The notes: generated from the letters alone by a model not told the origin. Positions 33,687-46,215 are shown, counted from the stretch's first letter. The stretch is 64,000 bases of DNA from Ephemerocybe angulata (GCA_013368325.1 JAACJK010000001.1:3348001-3412000), one strand, 5' to 3'. Numbers and translations: made by a program.

Positions 33687-35369
33687 ATGGCCAATCCGGT
33701 ACCACCACCACCGCGCCCGCCGTCGTTTGTGTCAGGAGCCCCGGCGCCGGCGAAGAAGATCTCGTTCACGCGCTTCACCCTCAACGCGCGGCATAAAACG
33801 GTCCCTGGACCGGCCTCTCCCACTTCTCCTCGTCCTTCATCATCCCGTTCACCCTCATCAGGATGCCGCCCAGAACCACTCCCCCCTGCACGCACACCGA
33901 GCCCACCAGCACTCAACACACCACGCCTCCTTCCAGAACCTGAAGGCCATCTTCAAAGCCCCGCCCAAACCCGCTCCTGTACCCTTCAAGTCGAAGCGCT
34001 TTGCTCCCTCCCCGCTCAGCCGCTACCTCCACCTTCACCTCATCGTTGTTCCCACTCCTCCCACTCCTACTCGGACAGTGAGAGTGAAAGCGAAGACGAT
34101 AGCGACGACGAAGACGACGAAATGCAAGAAGAGGTGGCTACCCCCACATGATGGGCCTTTGTTCACTAAGCTTCCGCCCGCCCCCGCCGAAACCGTGGTA
34201 CCACGGCCACTCGCGCTCGCCTTTCGGGCTTACGAAGTGAGTTTGGTCGACGCTGCTGGCGCTGTGTGAGGGGTCGGGGGCTCGAGCCTGATTCGTCGAA
34301 GGAGCTTGTGTCGCCTGTGTCGCCTTCGACCCCCGTTTCGCCGGATTCGGTTCCTGTCCCTCCGACGACGCAGACGACCACGTCCTCGGCTCCTTCGTCA
34401 CCGACGCCCCCGACGCCGCGCTCCCCAACAGACGCCCTCCCCTACCCCTCACCTCGCACCCCTCGTTCCTCCGCCTGCGCCGCGCGCGTCCCGCCCTGCT
34501 CGAAGAGGAGGATAACAGGCCTTCCGAGCCGCCGGTTACGATTTATCCGAGGATGGGGGATTTGAGGAGCTTGCATGAGAAGGGGGAGTGGGGTGTGAAG
34601 GTTGATAGGGGTTTTGGAGGGGTTGGGGTGTGGACGTTGAGGAAGATCGTGTGGATACGCGAGGTGCAGGAGGTTCAGGTGCGCCTGGAGGTCCAGGAAG
34701 CTACGGGACGGGAGTTGGAGGAACAACGGAGTAGTGCGAGTGCGAGCGAAACGGAGGATGAGGACGAAGACGAGGAGATGCTCGTGGACAGCGATAGTGA
34801 GTGGGACTCTATCTCGACTACTTTTTCGTCACAACAAGGCTCGGGGGAGACGGATGCCGGGGGGTCAGAGGTGGGGGTGGTGGGGAAGGGGAATTTGATT
34901 GAGATGGCTGTGGGCCAAGTCAATTCTGCTGGGAAGGGGGGTGATGAGAGGAGTGAGGAGGATGTGGATGTGGAGACGCGCCATATGGCGAGTTCGGCGT
35001 GGTTGTGCGCGTTCTACCGTGCGTCGGCCGGCCCTTCGTCTCCTTCTCGGCGTCGAGGTCAGCGGCAAGGTCAGTGTCAGGGTCATTCGCAGATAAGGGG
35101 GCATGTGCATTCGCAGATGCAGTGGCAGAGTCGGCGGATCGTCCTTCTCGAGATCGCGAGGAGGGACGGTGTGCGGATCAAGGTTGTGAAGGCCGCGCCC
35201 AGTGCGGGTGAGATGAGGGAGAAGGTGGGGGGGGGATGTGAGGTGGTTGAAGCTTTTGGGGAAGTCTAAGGCGGGTGGTCTTGGTGTGGGGAAGACGTTG
35301 GGGAAGACGGTGGATGTGGTGCCGAGGGTGGAAGTGGAGGGTGTGTGTGATCATCATCGGTACTCTTGA
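33687..35369 (+). pseudogene. Gene B copy B2, 5'-truncated and frameshifted
   Basis: From ATG 33687 it reads APAKKISFTRFTL and SHSYSDSESESEDDSDDED; then the family islands change frame between about 34150 and 34550, continuing as MGDLRSLH (34553), GVKVDRGFGGVGVWTLRKI, WLCAFYRAS and IVLLEIARRDGVRIKVVK. A second frameshift lies in a run of nine G (35227-35235); after it DVRWLKLLGKSK and CDHHRYS resume in another frame to TGA 35367. The shared gene-B promoter and the first 30-50 residues are missing, replaced by the 90-bp repeat. Alternative splicing cannot be excluded for the first break, but the G-run break is clear. It lies tail-to-tail with N2 (262 bp between stops). Confidence 0.7.
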
Positions 35370-35631
35370 TGTCACCCTTCCTCCTCCTCTCGTTTGGCGC
35401 GCCGGTCCTTTGAAGGCGCTTAGAGGCTTCCTTCTCTACTCTCGTGCTGTGGTACTTTGTTATTGCGACGGTTATTGCGACGACATCGACGTTTTTTCTT
35501 TCTCCTGCGTCTGTTCTTATTCTCCTGACGTTTTGCGTTTTATATGGACCTTAATAGAATTTGAATGGGTTGTACTTCTTTTGTAGTTTTATTGGGAAAT
35601 TGGAATGGAATTCGATGAGATCTCTGTCTAT

Positions 35632-38047
35632 CTATCTAGTTGTCGTTCGTCTGTGCTTGGGCGGATTGAACAAATTATACAACTCGCCATCTGTGTAATG
35701 GCGAACCCGGCCATCTCGAAACAGATCCATCGGACTTGGAACAGTCCAGCCCCTGCCCCTCGCCACCTCCAAAATGGCTTCCCTCCAGTACTTGCAGGCT
35801 TGGCGGCACCTAATCTTCGGGCACTGTCGAGTCGCGAGGTGTACCAGTGAGCTCAAATAAGCATGCAATTCAAAGGCGGCTTACCCAGACGTGCACAGCG
35901 TAGAACATCCACGAGATGAGGTATTGGGAAATGAGTCTGTCTTCGCCGACTGGGAGATCCGTCTCAGGCACTGTGAGATATTCCGCCCATCTCCGGGCAT
36001 TGCAGGAGAGCATAGAACCCTCCGCTGTCTTGAAAACATCTGCGGATGAAAAGTTCAACATAGCATGCTTGGGGCCCGGAAGCAGAGCGTGGAACAACAG
36101 TTCCTTTGGTATCCTGTCCAAAACTTCGTCCCTGTAAGAATCGACTGTGCATGAGCGAATGTCCAGGAGGAAAAACTTACGATTGTCCATATTCCTAAAA
36201 TACATGTGGGAGATGAAGTCGCGTGTCTGGATTGGCGATACATATAAGTCGGCGCATCGAGATTCGTCCCTGAAGAAGTCCTCGAAGGATTTGTGATGGA
36301 AAGTGTAATGCTCGTCGCATTTCGGGTCGGATGGGATGGATATCAGGGAGGATAACGGGCCGAGGGCGCATACCTCTTCCCCGGGAGACTGCTCCATCCA
36401 GAGGCGCAGCACTCGAGCGGGCACCAGAGACGCCAGGCGTTTACCATAAAGGTGGATGGCACGCAGCCATTTCATCGAGAGCAAGGGCTCTGAGGAAGTC
36501 CTCACCACGGAGTCGTACAAGCTATCGAGCGCCTCCAGCGGGCGGACGTTTGGACTGCGGGCTCGCGTACGAAGCCCGATTATTCGCTCGAGCCTTTGGT
36601 GGGGGGTGCGGAGGCCCAGAACGGCTGGTGCGACATTCTGCGTGCCCGGGGCTGGGCCCTCGACGAACCGCATGACGGTTGCTGCGTATATGAACTGCCC
36701 TGATGCGTTGGCGACAAGCTGTAGCAATTCCTCTATGCTAGGCCACTCTGGGGAAAGGTTGAATCGGCGGCGGATAGATGAGAACTTGGCTTCGTAGAAG
36801 AGGCGAATGTCGGCGCTCGGATCGTACTTGTTGTCCAGGAAGAGCTCTTTCGTAGCATCCCGCGCGAGGCCGGTGTTGAAGAACTCACGGATGGCGAGCT
36901 CGGGGCGGCTGGAAATGATGACGACGAATGGGAAAGAGGGATCGTTCGCAGTGTGTAGGATGGCAGAGAGGATCTCTATTTGTTCATCTTCTTTGGTGCG
37001 CCGGTTTCTTGAGTTGTCCCTTCCTGAAACGTCGTCCTCGACACAGTCGCATTCATCAAGTCCGTCGATGATAATGGCCATTCGATGCTGAGACATTGGG
37101 CTGGCTCCCGTCGGTGCCCCCTGCCGGAAGGGGAGGAGGATGAGTTCCTCGAGTTGCGTCTGCAGCCGTTTCTGGAGGATAGCAGGGCTGCGTCGAATTG
37201 CCTGGCATATACGTGCGCGAACCTGGCCAACCTGGTCCAACCCTTCGTGCTCCAAAAGCTGGTACGCGAGAGTGGAAACCAGATGCGTCTTCGATCTCCG
37301 AGCGAGTGAGCCGGAGAAGCTGGAGAAGAAGAATGTGGCGGCCAGCATCCCCTCCGCCTTGCACCGCTCAGCAATGGTGCCCATAATGGCGGTCTTTCCC
37401 GTTCCTGCTGGTCCCGTAACCCACAGGATCCGCTTCGGTTCTGCGTCATCGTACCCGTTGGTAATCCAGCTGAGGATCTCGTCCTGGACCGCCACTCGCG
37501 TCTGGGGAATGCATTTGGGGGCGTCGCACCGTTCTTTGGAATCATGGATCGCACCATCGGCCATGTGCTTCGACAAGACTGGTGTTCAGCGCACGAGTGA
37601 GATGCTGTTATGACGTTCAAACAAGCCAACGCACTCACAGTCCAGCGCGGCCAGGTAAGATTCTTCTTCGAGTTCGCCGGCTCCTGAGTTCTGGTTAATT
37701 GTTCCTGAGGGACCCACAGCGTAAGCTTTGATTCTCCTTGTCTTGGATCTAAATTTGCATACCATGGTTTGACCCCATGCTGACGTTCTTTGCACTCTTC
37801 ACGAAATCTGGGCGCGAACACATCATCAATACCACCGCATCCGACTAGAATCACTCCCAGTTGACCACTCACAGTTGCTTGTATTATGGATGATATTCAA
37901 GCTCGGGCTCGCGTCTGCTGGCGAGGTGGAAGCCAAGCCTTGTGCTATGCCGAGGCTTCTTCTCCCCTCTGGCACTGTGCTTGAGGCACTGAACTCGTCG
38001 TGGTCGAGGGAAGCGGTTGGTGAATTATTCGGTGGTACGTGGGCCAT
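35632..38047 (-). CDS. NACHT-domain STAND NTPase, copy N2
   Basis: Six exons fit: 38047-37873, 37807-37763, 37704-37639, 37578-36181, 36123-35885 and 35823-35632, about 704 aa; intron positions match N1 exactly. Walker A is GPAGTGKTAIMG; Walker B is MAIIIDGLDEC; then FVVIISSRPELAIREFF, HHKSFEDFFRDESRCADLYV and a terminal Cys cluster CPKIRCRQACKYWREAI. Relative to N1 there are small insertions (VSGRDNS after the Walker B region) and a replaced stretch around YGKRLASLVPARVLRLWM. The frame is intact. It converges with B2. Function as for N1; the variable N-terminal exon (MAHVPPNNSPTASLDHDEF) is the least conserved part. Confidence 0.85.
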
Positions 38048-38282
38048 GCTCGGACGAGTTCCAGAGAGTAGATGGAGGTTGGGAAGAAACCGGCTTCAGG
38101 CCTGTCAGGGCTGTGTAGCGCTGGCATGCCGCACTAACACCATTTAGGAAGGAGCCTCGTTGCGGTCACGTCAGGCCCTCTTTGGTATTGTCTGGGGACG
38201 ATCCAGTCGCTCGTGCACAACCACGTCTCATAGGAGTTCTCTCGGCTTCCATCCTCTTTTCTCTTGATCTCCTTTCTATGCG

Positions 38283-38332
38283 CTTGTATATGTGTTTACC
38301 ATAGTAGTTGATAAGATGATGGGCGCTTAAAT
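38283..38332 (-). promoter_or_regulatory. NACHT upstream element (N2)
   Basis: The minus strand of 38332-38309 contains TTTAAGCGCCCATCA, followed by a TATA-like CATATACAAG (38292-38283). It lies about 262 bp before ATG 38047. Confidence 0.65.
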
Positions 38333-39615
38333 AATAGGCGATGAGCGTCAGAAAGGGAGGCACAATTCACTTAAGGGTAATAGGGCCATATGCACGAGCG
38401 CATAGTATCCCACAATAAAAAAATTACGACCTTTGGTCCACTCACTCCACTGGGCCATATAAGGTGGGAGATGGAACGCTGCAAGCTACCCTGCCGCCAC
38501 AAACGTAGTTGGTAAACACACAAAGGGACACGGTGTGCGTTTTTAATACCTACAACGTACTTGAGGGAGTTAATCAGCCTTCACTTATAACGCAGGTAAG
38601 CGAAATGCTCACGTTCAACGTCGGAATAGCATTGTAAGCTTCAATAAGCGCCGGCGTTGCTGGGCCGCCATTCTCTAGGTTAAAGTCTGTTACGAGTTGG
38701 CAAATCTGCTTGCTGTCGCGCTACTAACGTCCCCGTGCAGATACCGGCCTGTAATTTAGAATGAGGGAAAATACCCTGCGGCAACCCTGCGGTAGGGCCA
38801 TGTTCTAAATACACCTTCACTCTGGTTGTGGGCAAAGCTTCTGAAGCTACGCACCGTTTAGATGGGCGTCTATTTCAAAAATGGATCTGACGCCGATCGA
38901 GGGTGGTGCATCTGGCCTCGGACGGACACTACCCCCGCTGATTTATGGAAACCTCATTTGCTGATTGCGTTCTGGATACTGGATTGTTGGTACGCTGCCG
39001 GATAGCGGGACCCCTGTGGGTTGAATCATAAATGGCCTCGGTACTTGCAACAACGGGCTGAGATGGTCCATAGATGTAATACGCCGTTTCGTCTTGCAGA
39101 CTGATTTAGTATTGGTCGAGTGTGGCTTTGCGACAAGATTGAGCCACAAGAGTATTGACCAAATCATTTCTAATTGAAAAGTGCCTGACGTCCTTTCTGG
39201 TACGAGTTACAGGCACGTTACAGAAGCCCACTGGCGGCAATATCCGCATCCTGGTCTACGCTGCAGTTTAATTAGAGTACCTATACACTCTGATATAATG
39301 TTACTAGGGACAATAGAGAGTAGCTTGAGTATTGGCAACAGTATCGGTTGCACAAGTGCTTGGGGACTGGGAGAAGGTGCCATCTGCTCTATTTCCGAAC
39401 AGCTTTTACGCTCGAGACAAACTGCTACTATGGTCTACTGGCTGGTACTCGCTCTGGAATTGATACTCTCAACTGCCACCTCTTGGCATACTCTCGTGAT
39501 CAACATGATACACATATATTTACACAATAGTCACGAAGTTAACCGCCTGAAATCCCACCCCATTACACACTTCTCAAAGAATATATAATTCCCATTACAA
39601 CTAGTCAGTCACCCT
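38333..39615. other. Spacer between N2 and B3, no intact gene
   Basis: Positions 39290-39480 are homologous to 63710-63930 upstream of the next gene-B promoter (shared AGTATTGGCAAC, TTACGCTCGAGACAA, CTGGCTGGTACTC). The spacer therefore belongs to the duplicated unit. Nothing else is recognised. Confidence 0.5.
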
Positions 39616-39743
39616 TCATCATTCACAGTGGGGCGGAGCGAGGACCAGCGAACCAGCGGCCCACCATCGCAGTCAGGTGCGATCGATGGGCGTTGCCGAG
39701 CCAATGAGGGCGCGGGAATTTAGCGCACGTGGCTCCATATATT
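39616..39743 (+). promoter_or_regulatory. Gene-B promoter block (B3)
   Basis: CATCATTCACAGTGG, then GCCGAGCCAATGAGGGCGCG (CCAAT at 39701), CACGTG (39726-39731) and a TATATT box (39738). The order and spacing match B1. Confidence 0.65.
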
Positions 39744-40032
39744 CGTTGGCCCGCAGAGTCGACCCTATGGCGCCCCTCATCTCTTCGTTTCCTCATCTCC
39801 CATCGCATCATCTGTAGCCACCCACACAGCCAGCTCTATTCTGCCAGCTGGTCCCCCAGCTGCACATCGTAACGCCGGCATGGCTCCCCCAGAATATGAG
39901 CCTATGAATCTGTCTCCGTCTGAAAGGCAACGATACTAGCCCGTTGCCTCCTGCCTGCTCAGACCCTGCCACCGCCGCTCTAGCGCAGGCGCAGGCGCAC
40001 TCACTCCAATACCACCATCACCACCGCCGTCG

Positions 40033-41647
40033 TTGGCGGTGCCCGCCGCGGCCCCTGTCACGCCAGCCCCATCGCCGGCGAAGAAGATCTCCTTCACGCG
40101 CTTCACCCTCGCGTTCACCTTCCTCCCGTCCCTCTCCCTCCCATTCCTCCCATCCTTCTCTCCCCGCACCGCGTCATCCTCCATTTCATCATTCCGTCCC
40201 TCGTCATCCCGCCCCGCCCCACTCACCCTTGCACGCGCCCGCGCGCAGAGCATAATCATTCTACCCATCATGCGTCTTTCCAAAACCTCAAAACCCATTT
40301 CAAGGCCGCGCCTAGCGCTTTGCTCCCTCCCCCCTCAGCCGCTACGTCTCCTTGCCTCTGAATCCCCCTCGTCGCTACTACTCCCACTTCTCCTCCTCCT
40401 CCCACTCCTACTCAGACTCGGACGAGGATGACAGCGAAGACGAGAGTGACAAGGTACCATGGCCACTCGCGCTCGAGCTTCGGGCATACGAAGTGGGTGT
40501 GGTCGACGCGGTTGGCGTTGGGCGAGGGGTCGGCGGGTTCAGCGCCTTCGCCTGGTTCTCCGACGTTACCTGTTTCCTCGGTCTCTCCTGATTCACCTAC
40601 ATCGCTTGTCTCTCCGACGTCGTCTGTTTCGCCGAAGGACCCTGTCTCTCCGACAACGCCGACCGCGACCTCTCAAGCGTTCCTTGCCCGTCGACCCCCT
40701 CGACGCCGCGCTCTCCCACAGACGCCCTCCCCTCAAGCTACCCCCTCACCTCGCCCTCCTTCCTCCGCCTGCGCCGCGCGCGTCCCGCCCTGCTCGAAGA
40801 GGAGAATAACAGGCCTTCCGAGCCGCCGGTTACGATTTATCCGAGGATGGGCGATTTGAGGAGCTTGCACGCTGAGAAAGACGGGAAGAAGGATGGGAAG
40901 GGGGAAGCGTGGTGTGTGAAGGTTGATAGGGGGTTTGGAGGGGTTGGGGTGTGGACTTTGAGGAAGATCGTGTGGGCATGCGCCGTCGCTGAACGGAGTA
41001 GGGTCGTTCAGGCGGAGAGTGCGAGTGCGAATAGTGAAAGTGAGACTGAGGATGAGGATGAAGACGAGGAGACGCTCGTGGATAGCGACAGCGAGTGGGA
41101 TTCTGTCTCGACTACCTGCTCCTCTCGACAGGACTCGGGGGAGACGGAGGACGATGCGCAGCTGTCGACGGAGAAGGGGAATTTGATCGAGATGGCTGTG
41201 GGGCGCGTCAATTCCGCTGGGAAGGAAGAGGAAAGGGAGGACGTGGTGGATGTGGAGACGGGCCATATGGCGAGTTCGGCGTGGTTGTGCGCGTTCTACC
41301 GTGCATCTCTCGGCGCCCCGTCTTCTGCTCAGCGTCGCGGTCAAGGTCAGCGTCAGGGTCAGCGTCAGGGGCAGATGAGGGGGCATGTGCATTCGCAAAT
41401 GCAGTGGCAGGGAAGGTGGACCGTCCTTCTCGAGATCGCGAGGAGGGACGGGGTGCGGATCAAGGTTGTGAAGGCGCCTTCTTCGAGTTTTGTGAGTGCG
41501 TCGAAGGTGGGGAGGGATGTGAGGTGGTTGAAGCTTTTGGGGAAGTCGAAGGCTGGTGCGGGTGCGGGGAAGGTGGTGGGGAAGACGGTGGATGTGATGC
41601 CGAGGGTGGAAGTGGAGGGTGTGTGTGACCATCATCGCTACTCGTGA
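40033..41647 (+). pseudogene. Gene B copy B3, frameshifted in N-terminal half
   Basis: The family islands appear in three frames: SPAKKISFTRFTLAF (40033 frame), YHGHSRSSFGHTKWVWSTRL (40428 frame), and from about 40600 to the TGA at 41645 one long frame with LRRARPALLEEENNRPSE, PRMGDLRSLH, WCVKVDRGFGGVGVWTLRKI, SSAWLCAFYRAS, WTVLLEIARRDGVRIKVVK, DVRWLKLLGKSK and CDHHRYS. The C-terminal 266 residues from MGDLRSLH could still be made as a short protein. The start region is rearranged relative to B1 (GGCAACGATACTAGCC in place of the ATG context). It is convergent with N3. Confidence 0.65.
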
Positions 41648-42716
41648 TGGTTCCTTCTTCTTCATCGTTCTTCTTCCTTCCTTCCTCGTTTCGTTGGCGC
41701 GCCGGTCCTTCGACGGCGCATAGAGGTATCCTTTTCTCGTGGTGTGGTACTTTGTCCTTTTGTTATTGTGACGACGGCGACATCGACGGTTTCTTTTTCT
41801 TCCTGCGTTCGTTCTTATTCTCCTGACGTTTTGCGTTTTATATGGACCTTAATAGAATTTGAATGGGTTGTATTTCTTTTGTAGTTTTATTGGGAATGGA
41901 ATTCAAGTATGAGATATTGATGCCTTCCGCCCTCCTTCCCCTTCTCGTTTGGAGTACGTCGGTCCCTTGACGGTAGATGGAGATTTCGGTAGCTTGTTCC
42001 TTCTCTACCCCCGTGGTGGTCTGTCCATTTCACCATTTGTTTGGTATTGCGACGACCAGGTCGACAGGGGTTTCCAGGGGTTCTCCCCGCGACGTCGTCC
42101 TGGGGGTGGGCGTCATCACACACACGGCGAAGGCTACGGTTTTTCCGTTCGTTCCTTGAGACCTTTCTCATTCTCCTCACGTTTCTGCATCTTATGGTGA
42201 CCTTGATAGAATCTGAATGGGTCGTATTCTAGTAGAGTCTGAGTATGGAGTTTTGGATGAGATATTCTATCTATCTAGTCGACGACTGACTGCGTTGCAT
42301 CCGCTGGTTGCATAGATCTGATTGGGTAGGCTGGGTGAATGATGCCGCTGAGGGAGAGGGGAGAGGTTGGTTGAGGTGGACGAGGATATTGGATACGGGT
42401 GATGGATTATAACTTGGCGAGTTCGCCGTGGGCGTGGTTTACGGTGCGCTTTCTACCACCGTGTGCCTGTCGTCGATGCGGTGTCGTCGCTTGAGTGCAG
42501 CTTGGCTTCTGCTTCGAAGGTTGGGAGGGATGTGGATCGGTAGTTGAAGCTGTCGGCCCCGCTTGGGGCAGAGGAAGAGTGGCGCGGGTGCGGGTGTGAG
42601 TGGGGGGAAGGCGGTGGGGGTGGGTGAGGTGGAAGGGCGCGGGGTTGAATCATCCTTCTTCTCATCATTGCTTATACTTTGCCCTTCATCCTCGATTCGG
42701 CTCATTGGCAGTTCGT
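41648..42716 (+). pseudogene. Gene-B 3' region plus a second, decayed gene-B fragment
   Basis: After the B3 3' UTR (to about 41900) the sequence repeats in degraded form. 41950-42245 matches the gene-B 3' UTR (CGTCGGTCCCTTGACGG, CTTGATAGAATCTGAATGGG). 42395-42690 matches the C-terminal coding end (GCGAGTTCGCCGTGGGCGTGG, TCGAAGGTTGGGAGGGATGT), with many changes. This explains the 1.07-kb gap here, against about 270-300 bp in the other pairs. Confidence 0.55.
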
Positions 42717-45156
42717 CTACGGGCGAGGTGGGCGGAATAAACGATCCAACTCCGTAGATGTGTAGTGGCGAACCCGGCTGTCTCGAAACAGGTCCAGCGG
42801 ACTTGGAACAGTCCAGCCCCTTCTCCTCGTCACATCCATGATGGCTTCCCTCCAGTGCTTGCAGGCTCGGCGACACCTAATCTTCGGGCACTGTCGCGTC
42901 GCGAGGTGTACCAGTGAGCTCAAATAAACATGCAATTCAAAGGTAGACTTACCCAGACGTGCACAGCGTGGAACATCCGCGAGATGAGGTATCTGGAATC
43001 TAATCTGTCATCGTTGACTGGGACACCCGTCTCAGGCACTGTGGAATATTCTGCCCATTTCCGGGCATTGCAGGAGAGCATGCAACCCTCCGCTGCCTTG
43101 AAAACATCTGCGGATGAAAAGATCAACATACGATGCTCGTCGGAGTCGGAAACCAGAACAAAGTATAACGTTGTCTTTGGTATCCTGTCAAAAACTTCGT
43201 CCTTGTTAGAATCGATTGTGCACGAGCGAATGTCCAGGTGAAAAAACCTACGATTGTCCATATTCCTAAAATACATGTGGAGGATAAAGTCGCTGGTCTG
43301 GATTGGCGATACATATAAGTCCGCGCATCGAGATTCGTCCTCGAAGAAGTCCACGAAGGATTTGTGATAAAAAGTGTAACGCTTGTCGCAATCATCGGAT
43401 GGGATACATATCAGGGAGGATAACGGGCCGAGGGCGCATACCTCTTCCCCGGGAGACTGCTCCAACCAAAGGCGCACAAGCCGAGCAGGCATACGTACAG
43501 AGGAGGTTCGGAGCCCGCGTGTAGTATTACCATAAAGCCGGATGGCACGCAGCCACTTCATCGAGAGCAACGGCTCCGAGCAAGTCCTCATTACAGAGTC
43601 GTACAAGATGTCGAGCGCCTCCAGCGGGCGGACGTTTGAAGTGTGCGCTCGCGTTCTAAGCTCAAGAATTCGCACGAGCCTTTGGTGCGGGGTGCGGAGG
43701 CCTGGAATGGCTGGTGCGACGTTCTGCGTGCCTGGGGGTGGGCCTTCGATGAACCGCATGACGGTTGCTGCGTATATGAACTGCCCTGACGCGTCGGCGA
43801 TAAGCTGGAGCAATACCTGCAAGCTAGGCCACTGTGGGGAAAGGTTGAATCGGCGGCAGATAGAGGAGAACTTGGCTTCGTAGAACAGGCGGATGTCGGC
43901 GTCCGGATTGTACTTGTTGTCCAGGAAGAGCTCTCTCGTGGCATCCCGCGCGAGGCCTGTGCTAAAGAATTCGCGGATTGGCAGCTCTGGGCGGCTGGCG
44001 ATGATGACGATGAATGGGAATGACTGGTCGTTGGCGGCGTGTAGAATGGCGGATAGGATCTCTCGTTGTTCGTCTCCTTTGGTCCGGTGTGTCCTGTTCC
44101 CGCCCGAGCTAAGCGATTCAGACTCGTCCTCGACATAGTTGCACTCATCGAGCCCATCGATGATAATGACCATTCGAAGATGGGACATTGGGCTGGCTCC
44201 GATCGATGCACCATGCCGGAAGGGGAGGAGGATGAGTTCTTCGAGTTGCGTTTGCAGCCGTTTCTGGAGGATAGCAGGGTCGCGTCGAATCGCCTGGGAC
44301 ATATGTGTACGGAACTGCCCGACCTGGGACAGTCCCTGGTGCTGCAATAGTTGGTACGCGAGAGTGGACACAAAATGCGTCTTCGACCGCCGAGCGAGTG
44401 AGCCGGAGAAGCTGGAGAAGAAGAAGGTGGCGGCCAACATCCCATCCGCTTTGCACCGCTCCGCGATGGTGCCCAAAATGGCGGTCTTTCCCGTTCCTGC
44501 TGGTCCCGTAACCCAGAGAATCCGTTTCGGGTCCGTGTCCTTGTACCCGTCGGTAATCCAGCTGAGAATCTCGTCTTGCACTGCAACCCTCGTGTCGGGC
44601 ATGCATTTGGGGGCGTCGCATCGTTCTTTGGAGTCATGGATCGCACCGGAAGCCATGTGTTTCGACAAGACTGGTGTGCAGTGCACGAGTGAGATGCTGT
44701 TACGACGTTCAAGCAAGGCAGTGCACTTACAGTCCAGTGCGGCCAGGTAGGATTCTTCCTCGAGTACACTGGCTCCTGAGTCCTGGTTAATTGTCCCTAT
44801 GGGCCCTTCAGCGTCAGCTTCGATTCTCCTTCTGCTGGTTCTGCACTGTGCGTACCATGGTTTGGACCCATGCTCACGTTCCCAGCACTGTTAATCTTGT
44901 TCATCACAGGTCCGAAATCTGGGCGAAAATATGATCAGTACTCCACCCGACTGGTTATAGTCTTCTCTCAGCCTGACCACTCACAGTTGGTGTTATGGAT
45001 GACATTCAAGCTCGGGCTCGTGCCTTCTGGCGAGGTGGATGTTAATTCTTGGGCTGTGTTGAGGCTTCCGCTTGCCTCCGGCACTGAGCCCGGGGTCCTG
45101 AGTTCGTCGTGGTCGAGGGCAGTGGCCACTAAATTAGTCGGTAGTAGGTGAGCCAT
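42717..45156 (-). CDS. NACHT-domain STAND NTPase, copy N3
   Basis: Starts at ATG 45156 (MAHLLPTNLVATALDHDEL); exon 1 ends at 44985 and the same six-exon plan as N1 follows to stop 42717. Exon 2 is longer than in N1 and N2 (YFGPVMNKINSAGNVSM). The main exon has CDAPKC...TRVAVQDEILSWI, Walker A GPAGTGKTAILG, Walker B MVIIIDGLDEC, FIVIIASRPELPIREFF and YHKSFVDFFEDESRCADLY. The last exon reads CPKIRCRRACKHWREAIMDV and ends TSTELDRLFRPPRP. The frame is intact, including the 57-bp in-frame intron near 43251-43195. An insertion SESLSSGGNRTHRTK follows Walker B. It converges with B3 and its decayed second copy. Confidence 0.84.
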
Positions 45157-45460
45157 CGTAGATAGAGGATTGCAGCTGGAAGTTAGGAAGAAGCCGCTTG
45201 AGGTCTCCCAGGGCGGTGTGATGCTGACATGCCGCACATGCACCATTTAGGAAGACCTCATTGCGGCAACGAGGCGTTTACCCCTTAATAGCACACCCTC
45301 GACAGCACGATATGGCTGGGGAAGCGCCGGTCGCCCATGTGCAACCACGGCTCATGGAAGCTCTCTCGCTCTTCACTCTCCTTTCGCCCTAATTTGCTAT
45401 CTATCTCCCTCCTTATTCTCTATATTCTTTGCGTTTATACGTATGTTTCTTGTACTTACT

Positions 45461-45484
45461 TAATAAGGTGATGGGCGCTTAAAT
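45461..45484 (-). promoter_or_regulatory. NACHT upstream element (N3)
   Basis: The minus strand contains TTTAAGCGCCCATCA, then CCTTATTA. It lies about 305 bp before ATG 45156. Confidence 0.6.
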
Positions 45485-45954
45485 TGTGTGCGATGAGCGG
45501 CAGGACGGCAGAAGATAGAGTCTGATTCGTGGGTTCTGTAAATGCCTGTTGGCTGTGCATCGTAGAGAAGGATGATACACGGCCGTCGGAAGGAGTGGTA
45601 GCGGAAACTATCGTTCTAACCATTGTAAACAGAGGGAGAGAGGCTGGGTTGTTATAATTCATGCACTTCCCCGGAAGGGGCCGCCAACGAGCATCTTATG
45701 CCAAAGGTAAGCCAAGGAGAACTTGTAGATTGAGAGTCACTGGAATAGTTTTGTCAGAAATAGGAAATAGGCGCGCGCTTACTTGAACGTGCCACGATGC
45801 AGTCGACCTCCTCTCATTGATCTTGTATACTTTTGTAAACAGTGGCTTAGACCAATATTATATGTACATTTAAGTCATTGAGTCATCCCTCTATGATTGG
45901 TCTTGGTTCTTCGCACTGGGTACAAAACAGCCTAGTCCCTCTTCTATGCTAGGT

Positions 45955-46215
45955 CCAGTACGGCTTCCCTCCAGTATTTGCAGGCTCGACAGCACCTAAT
46001 ATCGGGGCACAGTCGGGTGCAAAGTGTACCACCGGTGGTAAGCGGGAATTCGAATGTCCTTCCAACTCAAAGGCGGCATTGCACGTTTTGCGACCTTGAA
46101 AGCACTAAGCCTGGTTGAAAAGATCAAGAAAAGATCAACATAGCACGGTCGCTGGGGCCGTAGTCCAGAATGTGGTAGAACACCATTCCAGCTGGTGGCC
46201 AACTGGTCACCCTTC
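45955..46215 (-). pseudogene. NACHT C-terminal remnant
   Basis: On the minus strand, ASDRAML-like sequence near 46150 and then CPDIRCCRACKYWREAVLD (about 46020-45960) match the last two exons of the NACHT copies; the rest is lost. It lies just before the B4 promoter, so it is the scar of another NACHT copy. 45485-45954 shows no other gene. Confidence 0.55.
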
